From: Pseudovibrio japonicus
GTDB taxonomy: Bacteria; Pseudomonadota; Alphaproteobacteria; Rhizobiales; Stappiaceae
Length of the DNA stretch: 64,000 nucleotides
Assembly (NCBI RefSeq): GCF_014651595.1
Contig: NZ_BMXE01000009.1
Coordinates: forward strand, 62,001 to 126,000
Reading direction: 5' to 3'
A model generated the notes under the pieces. That model did not search any database. It worked only from the letters and a program-made list of their open reading frames with translations, and was not told where the DNA came from. Positions 27,401-35,105 of this stretch are shown in pieces (position 1 is the first letter of the stretch; each line of letters starts with the position of its first letter). The position numbers were made by a program, and so were the translations under genes.

Positions 27401-27622
27401 CACCACCGCGCGCTGTTTCTTGATGGCTTTGGTGATCGCAGGAACCTTGCCCATTTTAAGCTTCTTGCGAACAGCATCAAACGGCAGGCCGATCAAAGCA
27501 GCGTCCTGCGGGCCCAAAATCTCGGCGAACTCCTTCGAAAGGCTGCGAATGCAGCCATCTCGGTCCAGCTCCCAGGTGAAGCGGATCGGCCGTTGTCGGC
27601 GTTTAAAGACGAAGTCAGCCAC
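24452..27622 (-). CDS. pdhS: PdhS-like cytoplasmic sensor histidine kinase (PleC/DivJ family)
   Basis: This 1056-residue protein has no transmembrane segment. After an N-terminal PAS-like region (about 1-120) comes a long acidic, glutamate- and proline-rich low-complexity stretch (about 130-560), then PAS domains (about 575-680 and 700-810). A HisKA domain follows with phosphoacceptor H836 in KISHEIRTPLTAV, and an ATPase domain with N-box LNLLSNAIKFN, G1 DTGHGM and G2 GSGLGLPL. The H-box and length match PdhS, the cytoplasmic DivK-pathway kinase of Brucella that controls cell-cycle asymmetry. Partner and function here are inferred. The disordered linker is probably a scaffold or localisation segment. 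Confidence 0.85.
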   Translation of the reverse strand: MADFVFKRRQRPIRFTWELDRDGCIRSLSKEFAEILGPQDAALIGLPFDAVRKKLKMGKVPAITKAIKKQRAVVGATMLWPACNSNKVVPVDLSAQPVESKTGEYDGLRGFGVIRSVDAITADEPVDPLAALAKLSATHRVDGKDTDELPEPPPVETDAAPSPGLSLEHDQPERFLQADVAPIGALTEPEIEAEALQVSELLEEPLDDGITAPGFLQSEPEIPELIIDFNEDEEEDEQEPEVSEATQAVEPDTPEATQPAEEPVVEAITEAEPDAAGEVAALAAPDEPEPEPEEALEDGLRFVPTEEPVKVDEEEGLLQLTDADVLHDPADPLEIAASPEVEALKEDIAELVMPEQEEVERVSAEVAGQAGELPSIPTQSSKDDFARAIANLPDAPPKQTRSGPRSLAELTSSIVRLVDKQPAARENTRLSKPEQDAFDKIARALGAEKKPEPTPAKAETSKSVPTTSEEAAALAVAETHAAKPEAARAPEATADNVISLPADAAAREEKAQAEKKHDNVTHVVLPRVPPDIEEAAERAREKNGRIPDKPIVAPIDPRLLDRLPIGVAIVRERDVVYANDTLLELLGYERFEALNEAGGLEAIFAEPEECPTPSPQTVDRVVHVRLAGGGVLSADARMHAVPWNGAQALMISVVEKAPDDASEDELSVAPRATSAGASNAQIKHLHTRIEELESVLATATDGVLVMDQRGIIRSANHSAQALFNASEDDLLGAPFTTFLADESHIAALDYLDGLVANGVSSVLNDGREVICQTLDGDLFPTFLSMGRVSHANERLFCAVLRDITQFKRAEEELVSARYKAEKANTHKSEYLTKISHEIRTPLTAVIGFSEVMQEERFGELGNVRYKEYARDIHRSCSHMLTLINDLLDLAKIEAGKMDLAFEAVSAADIINECVALLQPQANDRRVIIRASTPLSVPKIVADPKTLRQITLNLLSNAIKFNRSGGQVIVSLGLDANGEVHLKVRDTGHGMSKADLEAALQPFRRLDASASTEGSGLGLPLTKALVEANRASFSINSEEDEGTLAQVTFPPQRVLAE

Positions 27623-28186
27623 GAGCTCGGTCCTTACTCTGAAGGTTTCCCAGGAAGGGGTTGATTGAGAAACGCAAACTACTCTCTTTCACAGGCACCA
27701 GGACGCAAGTGCACCGGTGCTACTGAATGATATCCGGTTTGAAACGGGCATGTAAGCGCCTTCAGCGGTTTTGCTGTAAGCTTACTAAAGAAACCTGCCT
27801 CAATTTATCAGGGGTATGTTTTCCCAATACTAGCCCCACCCTACCTTATCCGTAAGCTTTGAAAAACCAGAGCTTGTCTTTCAAGACAACCCACCCACCG
27901 GCATTTTCAAAAGCTAAATTCTGATAAAGGCTTACACTTTAACAAATGAGCGCTGAAGTCCGCATCTGTCAATTCCAATAGAAGCGCGTCACCAAATTAT
28001 TCACCCCCCAGTCCCTGCTTACTTAAGGTACCGTAAACTCCGGTGCTCGTCTAAGCTCCTATTTTCTTTCCCTATAGTTAAGTATAGCATTGCCACAGCA
28101 GAGTAAACGAGTTGCAAACAGGGGAGGGAATAGGCCCTCGCCGCACTGCGAATCTAACCTAAATCGAAAATGGTGGAGGCTTGAGC
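27623..28186. other. Divergent intergenic region between pdhS and the first phasin gene
   Basis: About 560 bases without a convincing gene. It contains a short perfect hairpin TTGTCTT/AAGACAA (27874-27889) and three scattered copies of GTAAGC or GCTTAC. GGTGGAGG at 28172-28179 is the ribosome site of the phasin gene. No repeat family or RNA gene was recognised. Confidence 0.5.
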
Positions 28187-28573
28187 ATGGCAGATACGAA
28201 GAATCCCTTTGAAGTTTCAGATCAAATGCGTGAGTTCGCGGATCGAAGCATCGATCAGGCGCGCAAGGCCTTTGATAACTTCATGGATGCAACCGAAAAT
28301 GCGGTCAGCAACATGGAGGACGCTTCAAGCTCAATGCACACCGATTCCTCCGATATCCACCGGCAGGCCCTTGCTTTCGCCGAGCAAAACGTAAGCTCCG
28401 CTTTTGAGTTGGCGCAGCGCATGTGTCAGGCGCAGGATCTAGAGGAACTCATGGCCCTGCAGCAGGAGTATCTGCATAAGCAAATGGAGCAAAATGGAGC
28501 GCAAATGCGCGAGATGGGAGAGAAGGCTTCGAAGGTTGTTCAGGAAGCTGCTAAGAAAGCCGGCGACCGCTGA
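28187..28573 (+). CDS. Phasin family protein (PHB granule-associated), first copy
   Basis: This 128-residue, almost entirely helical, amphipathic and charged protein has a phasin-type core: FADRSIDQARKAFDNFMDATENAV followed by ALAFAEQNVSSAFELAQRMCQAQDLEELMALQQEYL. Phasins coat polyhydroxyalkanoate granules and control their size. The start is the ATG at 28187, seven bases after GGTGGAGG; a TTG two codons earlier is possible but less well spaced. A second phasin gene follows 300 bases downstream with its own promoter. Confidence 0.85.
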   Translation: MADTKNPFEVSDQMREFADRSIDQARKAFDNFMDATENAVSNMEDASSSMHTDSSDIHRQALAFAEQNVSSAFELAQRMCQAQDLEELMALQQEYLHKQMEQNGAQMREMGEKASKVVQEAAKKAGDR

Positions 28574-28617
28574 GAAAAACCTGCATGACGCAGGGTCCCT
28601 CCATGAAAAAGCAAGGG

Positions 28618-28647
28618 TTACATGAGGCGATTCCCAGCCTCATGTAA
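28618..28647 (+). terminator. Strong hairpin after the first phasin gene
   Basis: An 11-base perfect stem (TTACATGAGGC with GCCTCATGTAA) and eight-base loop lie 45 bases after the stop. There is no T run, so it may protect the 3' end of the abundant phasin message rather than terminate on its own. A smaller CCTGC/GCAGG stem precedes it at 28580-28594. Confidence 0.5.
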
Positions 28648-28747
28648 GGTGAGTCGCTAAAACCCTCCGGTGTAAAACCGGGATATACACCACAAGAATA
28701 AAAAAGTTTTCTGTCTCCTTTCAGCAGCTTAAGTCACATCCATTATG

Positions 28748-28793
28748 TTGCACTGCAAAATAATGTTGCAACGCACAAAAAATCTCCTATATT
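28748..28793 (+). promoter_or_regulatory. Promoter of second phasin gene with TGC-rich PhaR-like operators
   Basis: TTGCAA (28766-28771) and TATATT (28788-28793) form a promoter with a 16-base spacer. TTGCA-C-TGCAA (28748-28758) is a perfect palindrome just upstream, and a similar TTGCAACGCA overlaps the -35 box. TGC-rich motifs of this kind are bound by the PHB-responsive repressor PhaR in alphaproteobacteria. Confidence 0.6.
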
Positions 28794-28874
28794 AGTTTCA
28801 AGTTGACCTTAGGAGAGATTGGTCTCTCCCTTTGATCCTTTATGTTCCTCCCAAGACGATAAGGAGCGATCCCA

Positions 28875-29378
28875 ATGACTAATGCCAAAACGAATACTGC
28901 TAAATCCGAGACGAAGACGGAAGAGACTGTTTCCAAGGCCTCCAAGTCTGTAGAAAATGAGGTGTTTGCTATGAATAAGATGGAAGTACCTGCATTTATT
29001 CAGGAAATGACCGAAAAGAGCGTCGATCAGGCGCGCGAAGGTTATGCAAAAGTGAAAACTGCTTCTGAAGAAGCAACTGCGATGCTCGAAGAAACCATCG
29101 AAGTCACTCGCGACAGCATTATGGAAATCAACCTTAAGGCTGTCGATGCTGCAAAAGAAAACTCTGAAGCCGCATTCACTCACATCCGTGACCTGTTCAG
29201 CGTGAAGAGCCTGTCTGAAGCCATCGAACTTCAGTCCGCTTATACACGTCAGCAGTACGACACAGTGAGCCAGCAGGTCAAAGACATGCAGGAAACTGCA
29301 ACCAAACTTGCAGCAACCGTGTCCGAGCCTGCAAAGGAAGCCTTCGATAAGTCCATGAAAGAAATGAAGCTGGCATAA
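28875..29378 (+). CDS. Phasin family protein (PHB granule-associated), second copy
   Basis: This 167-residue helical protein has a charged, probably disordered N-terminus (about 1-35, rich in Lys, Thr and Glu) and a phasin core: FIQEMTEKSVDQAREGYAKVKTASEEATAMLEETIE, then KAVDAAKENSEAAFTHIRDLFSVKSLSEAIELQSAYTRQQYD. It is the longer and more typical of the two phasins and is probably the main granule coat protein. Its promoter overlaps PhaR-like motifs, predicting repression when no granules are present. A terminator follows the gene. Confidence 0.9.
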   Translation: MTNAKTNTAKSETKTEETVSKASKSVENEVFAMNKMEVPAFIQEMTEKSVDQAREGYAKVKTASEEATAMLEETIEVTRDSIMEINLKAVDAAKENSEAAFTHIRDLFSVKSLSEAIELQSAYTRQQYDTVSQQVKDMQETATKLAATVSEPAKEAFDKSMKEMKLA

Positions 29379-29408
29379 TCGCCAAAAATTTCTTTTAGGA
29401 AAAACATC

Positions 29409-29460
29409 TCCTCTCGTTTGAATTGCTGCACTTTTTGCAACTCAGGCGAGAGGATTTTGT
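29409..29460 (+). terminator. Terminator of second phasin gene
   Basis: TCCTCTCG (29409-29416) pairs with CGAGAGGA (29447-29454), followed by TTTTGTGTTT. The loop contains a nested TTGC/GCAA pair. The position, 30 bases after the stop, fits a rho-independent terminator. Confidence 0.7.
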
Positions 29461-29564
29461 GTTTAAGTCGCTGAAAAACAGAGTGAAACCACTTAGTTGC
29501 AGTGGGTAACTAGCGATTTTTTATCAGTGTTGTGGACTTTTTGCATTTTGAGGTTTCAAGGGAC

Positions 29565-29593
29565 TTGCCAACCTCAAAAATTGAACCTATGTT
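29565..29593 (+). promoter_or_regulatory. Promoter of tRNA-His
   Basis: TTGCCA (29565-29570), a 17-base spacer and TATGTT (29588-29593) lie 15 bases before the tRNA. Confidence 0.6.
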
Positions 29594-29608
29594 CCGCGCC
29601 ACTGGCAA

Positions 29609-29685
29609 GCAGACGTAGCTCAGTTGGTTAGAGCGTCGGATTGTGGCTCCGAAGGTCGGTGGTTCGAATCCACTCGTCTGTACCA
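29609..29685 (+). tRNA. tRNA-His (GTG anticodon)
   Basis: All four stems fold: acceptor GCAGACG with CGTCTGT, D arm GCTC/GAGC, anticodon stem TCGGA/TCCGA with loop TTGTGGC, T arm GGTGG/CCACT with TTCGAAT. CCA is encoded. The base before G1 is A, so G-1 is not encoded; position 73 is A and pair 1-72 is G-U. This matches the unusual tRNA-His described for a clade of alphaproteobacteria with a special histidyl-tRNA synthetase. Confidence 0.95.
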
Positions 29686-29767
29686 TCTCTTCTTAAGGCT
29701 CCTTAGTGAGATAGTTGAGATCATCTGCTTCGCCAGTTCTTTTTCCTTCATCGTTGAAAATGTTCAC

Positions 29768-31588
29768 TTATTCCGCTGGTAATTGCTGTGGAATAACGAT
29801 CGCATTTGCATTCCTCTCGATGATCTCTCCAAGCCAGAACGCACAATCGGATTGCTCAAACAGACCTGAATAGGTGTTGTCCATTGAAGCACCTTGCAAC
29901 ACATTGAAGTTTGCCGGGTTCCCAACGGCAGGCAAGGTCCACTGCATCCAGTCGTCTGCAGGTCCTTCCTCAGGTGTCTTTGCAAACTGCGCCCAAAGCC
30001 CATTCATCTTCACCGCAAGATCTCTGTCTTCCTGCGTTGCACCTGCTGGCATGGTGTTGAACACAAATGGCAGTTCTGAGGTGTGGCAGGCATTGCCCCA
30101 CTCATTATTCGGCCCGCAAACATTATTCAGCGAACTGTCAGTTGGCGGTGCTTGAATATTTGCAACAGAAGTCTGCGCGAAGAAATACAACCATGTGTTC
30201 TGACTTGGTGCCTCTGCCTCAAGATTGGCGGACATGGTTGGGCACGCAAAAACCGAGTTCCCGATCAGATTGGAAAGTGCAGTCGCCGGTGTGCTGGGCT
30301 GTAGGCCGTTTGCAGCCGGCGTGGTGGCCGCATAGCCATCCCGATTCACAATCATCATGGGGTCTTCATAGTCCCGCCCTAAGGTCCCATTGAAGGTCAC
30401 CGCAGTCAGGTCGCCGCTCGCATCAATGGAATTGGCGAACAAGACCCCTTCATCCTTGTTGAACCCCAGTAGGAGGGGTTTGTCGTTCCCTTTTTCCATC
30501 TGGACTTCAGGCTGATCTCTGAGGAACTCACCGTCGATGATGGGCGAGAAAGTAAGACTGCCAGGAAGGCCGGTCAGGAACACACCCTTCTTGGAGAGTG
30601 TCTCCTGAAGCAATGCCTGTGCAAGAAGGATCTGGCGGGTATTTGCCTGCTCCAGATCATCAAGCTGGGCCGTCAACGCACATTCAGTGGAAGCGGGATT
30701 GCGCATAGTCGCTCTTAGGCACTTCAGATAGAAGTAGAACAGGTCCCGCCCTTCATCTTTATCGCGGTATTTGTAGGCTGCAGCACTGCTTTGCATAATG
30801 CCGGCCTGGAACAGGTCCCGCGAACTGTCCGCGCTGAACATATGCAGGCCAACAGCCATGGCACCAGAGCTGGCGCCAAAGATGGTCACCTGTTCAGGAT
30901 CGCCACCAAATGTTTCAATGTGCTTTTTTACCCAGTTCAGCGCAGTCTGCTGATCCTGAAAACCGTAGTTGCCGCCATTCGAAGGGTCTTGCCCGGTAAT
31001 GCCGTCTGTAGCGAGCGTTCCAAGCGCGCCGAGGCGGAAGTTGACGGTAACCACCACGATATTCTGATCCGCTGCAAATGAGTTCCCGGAATAGAGCTCA
31101 ACGATCTCATTGTCCTCAGCATGATAGACCTGGTCTGCACCGCCAGCCATAAAGCCACCCCCATGGAAAAACACCATGACAGGCAGTTTGCTCGAATTCT
31201 TGATCGCCCCGTCCGGCGCCCAGATATTCAGGTAAAGGCAGTCTTCCTCACCGCGTATTTGATCCTCTGGTTTGCTGATAGGCTGCGGGCACCGGGCGCC
31301 ATACTGCAAAGCCTCAATGCCATTGGGCTCATAGTTATCAAACACGCTGGAAGACTGCCAACGCGCCGCTTGTCCGTACTTTACACCTTTGAAGATGCTG
31401 AGAAGCTGGCTGCCGCTATTATCGGCTTGCCCGCAAATATCTTTATCATTGCTCAAGGTAACGCAAGGTTGCTCCGGAGCAGGCGGCTGGGTTGGAGCAA
31501 GAATCGACTCATCATCAGCATTTGGGCTTTGTGCAAATGACCACGTTGAGCTGAGAATGCTGAATGCAAGGACAAGCGCCGTTTTCAT
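29768..31588 (-). CDS. Type-B carboxylesterase family protein, secreted
   Basis: This 606-residue protein starts with a signal peptide (MKTALVLAFSILSSTWSFAQ). The alpha/beta-hydrolase fold shows the oxyanion loop FFHGGGFMAGG, nucleophile S240 in GASSG, the acid region FNKDEG and the histidine region CHTSELPFVF, so the triad is complete. It hydrolyses carboxylic esters outside the cytoplasm; the natural substrate is unknown. The usual GESAG elbow is replaced by GASSG, losing the glutamate next to the nucleophile. It is a single gene, convergent with the tRNA-His and divergent from the OmpA-like lipoprotein gene. Confidence 0.87.
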   Translation of the reverse strand: MKTALVLAFSILSSTWSFAQSPNADDESILAPTQPPAPEQPCVTLSNDKDICGQADNSGSQLLSIFKGVKYGQAARWQSSSVFDNYEPNGIEALQYGARCPQPISKPEDQIRGEEDCLYLNIWAPDGAIKNSSKLPVMVFFHGGGFMAGGADQVYHAEDNEIVELYSGNSFAADQNIVVVTVNFRLGALGTLATDGITGQDPSNGGNYGFQDQQTALNWVKKHIETFGGDPEQVTIFGASSGAMAVGLHMFSADSSRDLFQAGIMQSSAAAYKYRDKDEGRDLFYFYLKCLRATMRNPASTECALTAQLDDLEQANTRQILLAQALLQETLSKKGVFLTGLPGSLTFSPIIDGEFLRDQPEVQMEKGNDKPLLLGFNKDEGVLFANSIDASGDLTAVTFNGTLGRDYEDPMMIVNRDGYAATTPAANGLQPSTPATALSNLIGNSVFACPTMSANLEAEAPSQNTWLYFFAQTSVANIQAPPTDSSLNNVCGPNNEWGNACHTSELPFVFNTMPAGATQEDRDLAVKMNGLWAQFAKTPEEGPADDWMQWTLPAVGNPANFNVLQGASMDNTYSGLFEQSDCAFWLGEIIERNANAIVIPQQLPAE

Positions 31589-31925
31589 AGAACCCCACCT
31601 TCTTATTGTATTTTGGGTTCCCTCTAGTGTTCGCCTTTTTGGAAAAAACGGCGTTAAGCAGCATGCTTTAAAATTCCTTGCGTAATTGTGGCGAATTTTA
31701 GAGTGTCAAAACGCTTTGGCAAAATCATCGGAAATTTTCACTGCTACCAGCGGAATTTAATTAAAATGGCAGTTTTCTGCGTGAAACCCGGTGGAATTCA
31801 AGGACACTCTTACGTTGGGTACTTGTTTTAAATGCTCAGTACCTTTTGATGGGCCCCAACGTTCGGGGTAAGGCCAGATTAACCAAGATCCATCTGCCTT
31901 CAAAAATTACGATGAGAGATTTTAA
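31589..31925. other. Divergent intergenic region (carboxylesterase / OmpA-like lipoprotein)
   Basis: About 340 bases with no gene. It must hold both divergent promoters. No inverted repeat or known regulatory motif stands out. Confidence 0.4.
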
Positions 31926-32588
31926 ATGAAAAAACTGATGCACGCCGCGACTGCTGTTGTTCTCGGCCTTTCCGTTGCAGCATGTACCACAACCAATCCA
32001 TATACCGGTGAGTCACGCGTTTCCAAAACCGCAGGCGGTGCAGGTCTGGGCGCAGCCACAGGCGCAGTCATTGGTGCCCTTGCTGGCGGCAAGAGCGCAC
32101 GCGTTGAAGGTGCTCTCGTTGGCGCAGCTGCTGGTGGCCTGATCGGTGGTGGTATCGGCAACTACATGGACCGACAGGAATCGCAGCTTCGTGCGCAGCT
32201 CCAGTCAACCGGTGTTTCCGTCACCCGTAATGGCGACCAGATCGTCCTGAACATGCCAAACGATGTGACCTTCGCCGTTGGTCAGGCAACTCTGTCCTCC
32301 CGCGCAATGCAAGTGCTCAACAGTGTGGCGCTTGTGGCGAAAGAATTCCCGCAGACCCGTCTGAACATCTATGGCCACACCGACAACACCGGTTCTGCTC
32401 AGTTCAACATCGGCCTGTCCCAGCGCCGCGCAGATTCCGTCAGCAACTACCTGTTTAATCAGGGCGTCAACGGTGCACGCATCTCCGCAGCTGGTTACGG
32501 CCTGTCCAACCCGATTGCTTCCAACGCAACCGAAGCTGGCCGCGCACAGAACCGCCGCGTAGAGATCATCCTGTCTCCTATGAGCTAA
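31926..32588 (+). CDS. OmpA-family outer-membrane lipoprotein (YiaD-like)
   Basis: This 220-residue protein has a lipoprotein signal ending SVAAC with the lipidated C20, a glycine- and alanine-rich glycine-zipper segment (about 38-80, GGAGLGAATGAVIGALAGG), and a C-terminal OmpA peptidoglycan-binding domain (about 105-220) with IYGHTDNTGSAQFN and the closing AQNRRVEIIL. It anchors the outer membrane to peptidoglycan. The ATG at 31926 is the first codon of a normal signal peptide. A strong terminator follows. Confidence 0.92.
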   Translation: MKKLMHAATAVVLGLSVAACTTTNPYTGESRVSKTAGGAGLGAATGAVIGALAGGKSARVEGALVGAAAGGLIGGGIGNYMDRQESQLRAQLQSTGVSVTRNGDQIVLNMPNDVTFAVGQATLSSRAMQVLNSVALVAKEFPQTRLNIYGHTDNTGSAQFNIGLSQRRADSVSNYLFNQGVNGARISAAGYGLSNPIASNATEAGRAQNRRVEIILSPMS

Positions 32589-32612
32589 TCTCTTAGCAAG
32601 CAAAAATTTAAG

Positions 32613-32644
32613 AACGCGGTCCCTTGTTGGGACCGCGTTTTTTG
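32613..32644 (+). terminator. Rho-independent terminator
   Basis: AACGCGGTCCC and GGGACCGCGTT form an 11-base perfect stem with loop TTGTT, followed by a T run. It closes the lipoprotein gene. Confidence 0.92.
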
Positions 32645-32678
32645 TTAGGGTGCTCCCGCAGTGAGGGGAGGCACAGAC

Positions 32679-33437
32679 ATGACGCAGAACAATCCAGCCG
32701 CATCACACTTCCAGAGCGTAGGTGAGGGCTACGCAAAGTATCGCCCAACCTATCCCATCCAACTGGCGCAATTTTTGGCCTCCCAATGCACCCGGCATAA
32801 TCTGGCGGTAGATGTGGGCTGCGGAAACGGGCAGTTCAGCGTGTTGCTTTCCAATCACTTCAAACAAGTGCTTGCAACAGACGTCAGCGCCTCGCAAATC
32901 GAAAATGCTGCAGCCGTCCCCAACATTCACTTTGCCGTAGAGCCAGCTGAGCACTGTTCCGCAAAAGACAACAGTGTTGATCTGATTGTCGCCGCACAGG
33001 CCGCCCATTGGTTCGACTTGCCACGTTTTTATGAGGAAGTCAGACGCATCGCAGCCCCAGACTGCGTTCTTGCACTCGTCAGTTACGGAGTGCTTTCCAT
33101 TAATGACAGAGACTGCAACGCCCGATTCCGTCAGTTCTACTATGACGAAATCGGCCCTTACTGGCCGCCGGAACGTCAACACGTCGACAACAGTTATACC
33201 AGCATCGGCTTTCCGTTTGAGGAGCTCGATTACCCGCAAATGACCATTGACCGTGAGTGGACGCTGGAACAGTTTCTTGGCTACCTGTGCACATGGTCAT
33301 CGGTCATAGCCGCAGCAAAGGCTGGCAAGCGAAACCTGATGGAAAGCTTCGCAGAGCAGCTAACGAGCCTTTGGGGAGGTCCTCAGCAGCATCGTAGAAT
33401 CAGCTGGCCCATCGCCATGCGTTTGGGCCGTGTCTGA
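32679..33437 (+). CDS. Class I SAM-dependent methyltransferase
   Basis: This 252-residue soluble protein has the SAM-binding motif I VDVGCGNGQFS near residue 45, motif II LATDVS, and DLIVAAQAAHWFD corresponding to motif IV. The overall pattern is that of UbiE/Coq5-like or trans-aconitate-methyltransferase-like enzymes; the family is close to bacterial homologues of yeast Crg1/Tmt1. The substrate is unknown. The start is the ATG at 32679 behind GGGGAGG. It ends 11 bases from the convergent metal exporter gene. Confidence 0.85.
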   Translation: MTQNNPAASHFQSVGEGYAKYRPTYPIQLAQFLASQCTRHNLAVDVGCGNGQFSVLLSNHFKQVLATDVSASQIENAAAVPNIHFAVEPAEHCSAKDNSVDLIVAAQAAHWFDLPRFYEEVRRIAAPDCVLALVSYGVLSINDRDCNARFRQFYYDEIGPYWPPERQHVDNSYTSIGFPFEELDYPQMTIDREWTLEQFLGYLCTWSSVIAAAKAGKRNLMESFAEQLTSLWGGPQQHRRISWPIAMRLGRV

Positions 33438-33448
33438 TTGGGCTGGCG

Positions 33449-34768
33449 CTAAAGGCTGCTCGGCCATCGTGTGTGCAGATCATCAATCTTGAACTCATGC
33501 ACGTGGCTCTTGCCGACCTTGTCGACACCCTTGGACCAGTGCGGATCATTATCCGGCAGATTTTCGTGGGAGTGGCGTAGCTTCTCCGCATCCTTGCTAG
33601 GCCAAAGCATCATCGCTGCTGCTACGCTGAACCATGCCAAAACGGCCATGGCAAGGAAGCTGACAGGAATGCCAAAACTGGCGCCAACCCAGCCTGCGAG
33701 AGGGTAGCCAATCAGCCAGCATACATGGCTCAGCGCAAACTGGCTTGCAAACACCGATGGTAGGTCACCGCCTCTCGCAGAGCGACGCAACACACGCCCT
33801 GCTGGTGTCTGCGCTGCAGAATAACCAATCCCCATCAGGAACCAGAGTGACAAAAGCTCGGCAAAGCTGGTCAGGAAAAAACCAAAGCTCAGGGCGGCAG
33901 CCATCGCAACAGCACCCAAAATCATCACGCTTCGGTCTCTAAAACGTTCCAGCACCTTGGGCAAGCTGAGCGCTGTGATCATCGAACCAGCACCAAAGCA
34001 AGCAAGCGCAATGGCAACACTATCGGCTTGCAAACCAAACCTGCCTTGCACAATCACCACTGTATTCACAATCACCATGGCGCCACCAGCTGCAACGGCC
34101 AGATAAACAGCCAGCATACCGCGCAGGCGAGGGGTGCTGAGATAAATGCGCGTGCCTTGCGTCATACGCTTGACCGTACGCTGGTTTTCGACCGGCTTAA
34201 GCTTCGGTAAGCTGATAGAGACAACAAGCGCAGCAGACGCAAGGAAACCAAGTACCGTGCCACCAAATAGGCCATGGAAGTTGATCACCAACAGCAAGCC
34301 AGCCGCAATCGTTGGGCTGAGCAAGTTCTCCAGATCGTAAGCGAGACGGCTCAATGAAAGTGCGTTGGTGTAATCCTTCTCTTCCGGCAGCACGTCGGGA
34401 ATAACCGCCTGAAAAGCTGGCGTGAACGCAGCAGAAGCGGACTGCAGCACAAAGATGAGCACATAAATTTCCCAGACCTGTGTCACGAACGGCAGCGCAA
34501 GCGCAACAGCTGCGCGAATAAGATCCAGCCCCACCAACACAGCGCGCCGTGGCAGCCGTTCAACAAGTGCAGCTGCAATCGGTGCCAGCCCCACATATGC
34601 AATCATCTTGATCGCAAAAGCAGTCCCCAGAACTGAACCGGCGTTGTCCCCGGCAATGTTAAACGCCAGCAGGCTCAACGCAACGGTGGCAAGGCCAGTG
34701 CCAAACAGGGCAATGACCTGAGCAAGAAACAGGTGGCGGTAGGTTCGGTTCGCGAGTACGGACAGCAC
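33449..34768 (-). CDS. MFS metal exporter, NreB-like
   Basis: This 439-residue major-facilitator protein has about twelve transmembrane helices; the conserved ALVERLPRRAVLVGLDLIRA loop lies between helices 2 and 3. The C-terminal cytoplasmic tail is histidine-rich (HSHE, DPHW, SHVHEF, DLHTRW), a feature of the nickel-resistance exporter NreB. It is placed 47 bases after a CsoR/RcnR-family repressor gene on the same strand, so a metal-efflux role is well supported; nickel is the best guess but copper or cobalt remain possible. The start is a GTG at 34768 with AAAGGAG upstream. Confidence 0.75.
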   Translation of the reverse strand: MLSVLANRTYRHLFLAQVIALFGTGLATVALSLLAFNIAGDNAGSVLGTAFAIKMIAYVGLAPIAAALVERLPRRAVLVGLDLIRAAVALALPFVTQVWEIYVLIFVLQSASAAFTPAFQAVIPDVLPEEKDYTNALSLSRLAYDLENLLSPTIAAGLLLVINFHGLFGGTVLGFLASAALVVSISLPKLKPVENQRTVKRMTQGTRIYLSTPRLRGMLAVYLAVAAGGAMVIVNTVVIVQGRFGLQADSVAIALACFGAGSMITALSLPKVLERFRDRSVMILGAVAMAAALSFGFFLTSFAELLSLWFLMGIGYSAAQTPAGRVLRRSARGGDLPSVFASQFALSHVCWLIGYPLAGWVGASFGIPVSFLAMAVLAWFSVAAAMMLWPSKDAEKLRHSHENLPDNDPHWSKGVDKVGKSHVHEFKIDDLHTRWPSSL

Positions 34769-34815
34769 GCGGAAACTCCTTTGACTTAATGTTTTCCCGA
34801 GTATGCGTATCCCCC

Positions 34816-35094
34816 TTAAAGGTAGCGGGAGATTGCCTTGAACTCTTCAATTGTCTGTTTGGAATCAGCTTCTTGATTAACGATAGTCTCATCAAGGCAG
34901 TGGTCAAGATGATCGTAGATCAGCGTCTTCTTTGCCTGCATGACAGCTCGTTCAACCGCATGAAGTTGCTGAGCTATTTCAACGCAGGGCCGCCCATCCT
35001 CAATCATGTCAATGATTGATCTGAGATGCCCGTCGGCGCGCTTCAGGCGATTGACAATGCCCGGATGGGATTGGTGTTGTTGCTTTTCGGTCAT
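34816..35094 (-). CDS. CsoR/RcnR-family metal-sensing repressor
   Basis: This 92-residue all-helical protein matches the CsoR/RcnR/FrmR family: IVNRLKRADGHLRSIIDMIEDGRPC, then QLHAVERAV and LIYDHLDHCLDE. Candidate metal ligands C37, H62 and C66 have the exact spacing of the C-H-C site of copper sensor CsoR; additional histidines H7 and H10 at the N-terminus recall RcnR. It represses its own transcription and that of the exporter downstream, and releases DNA on metal binding. The ATG at 35094 lies 11 bases downstream of a perfect operator. An open frame upstream to 35175 runs through that operator and is not used. Confidence 0.88.
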   Translation of the reverse strand: MTEKQQHQSHPGIVNRLKRADGHLRSIIDMIEDGRPCVEIAQQLHAVERAVMQAKKTLIYDHLDHCLDETIVNQEADSKQTIEEFKAISRYL

Positions 35095-35105
35095 TCGATA
35101 AGTGT

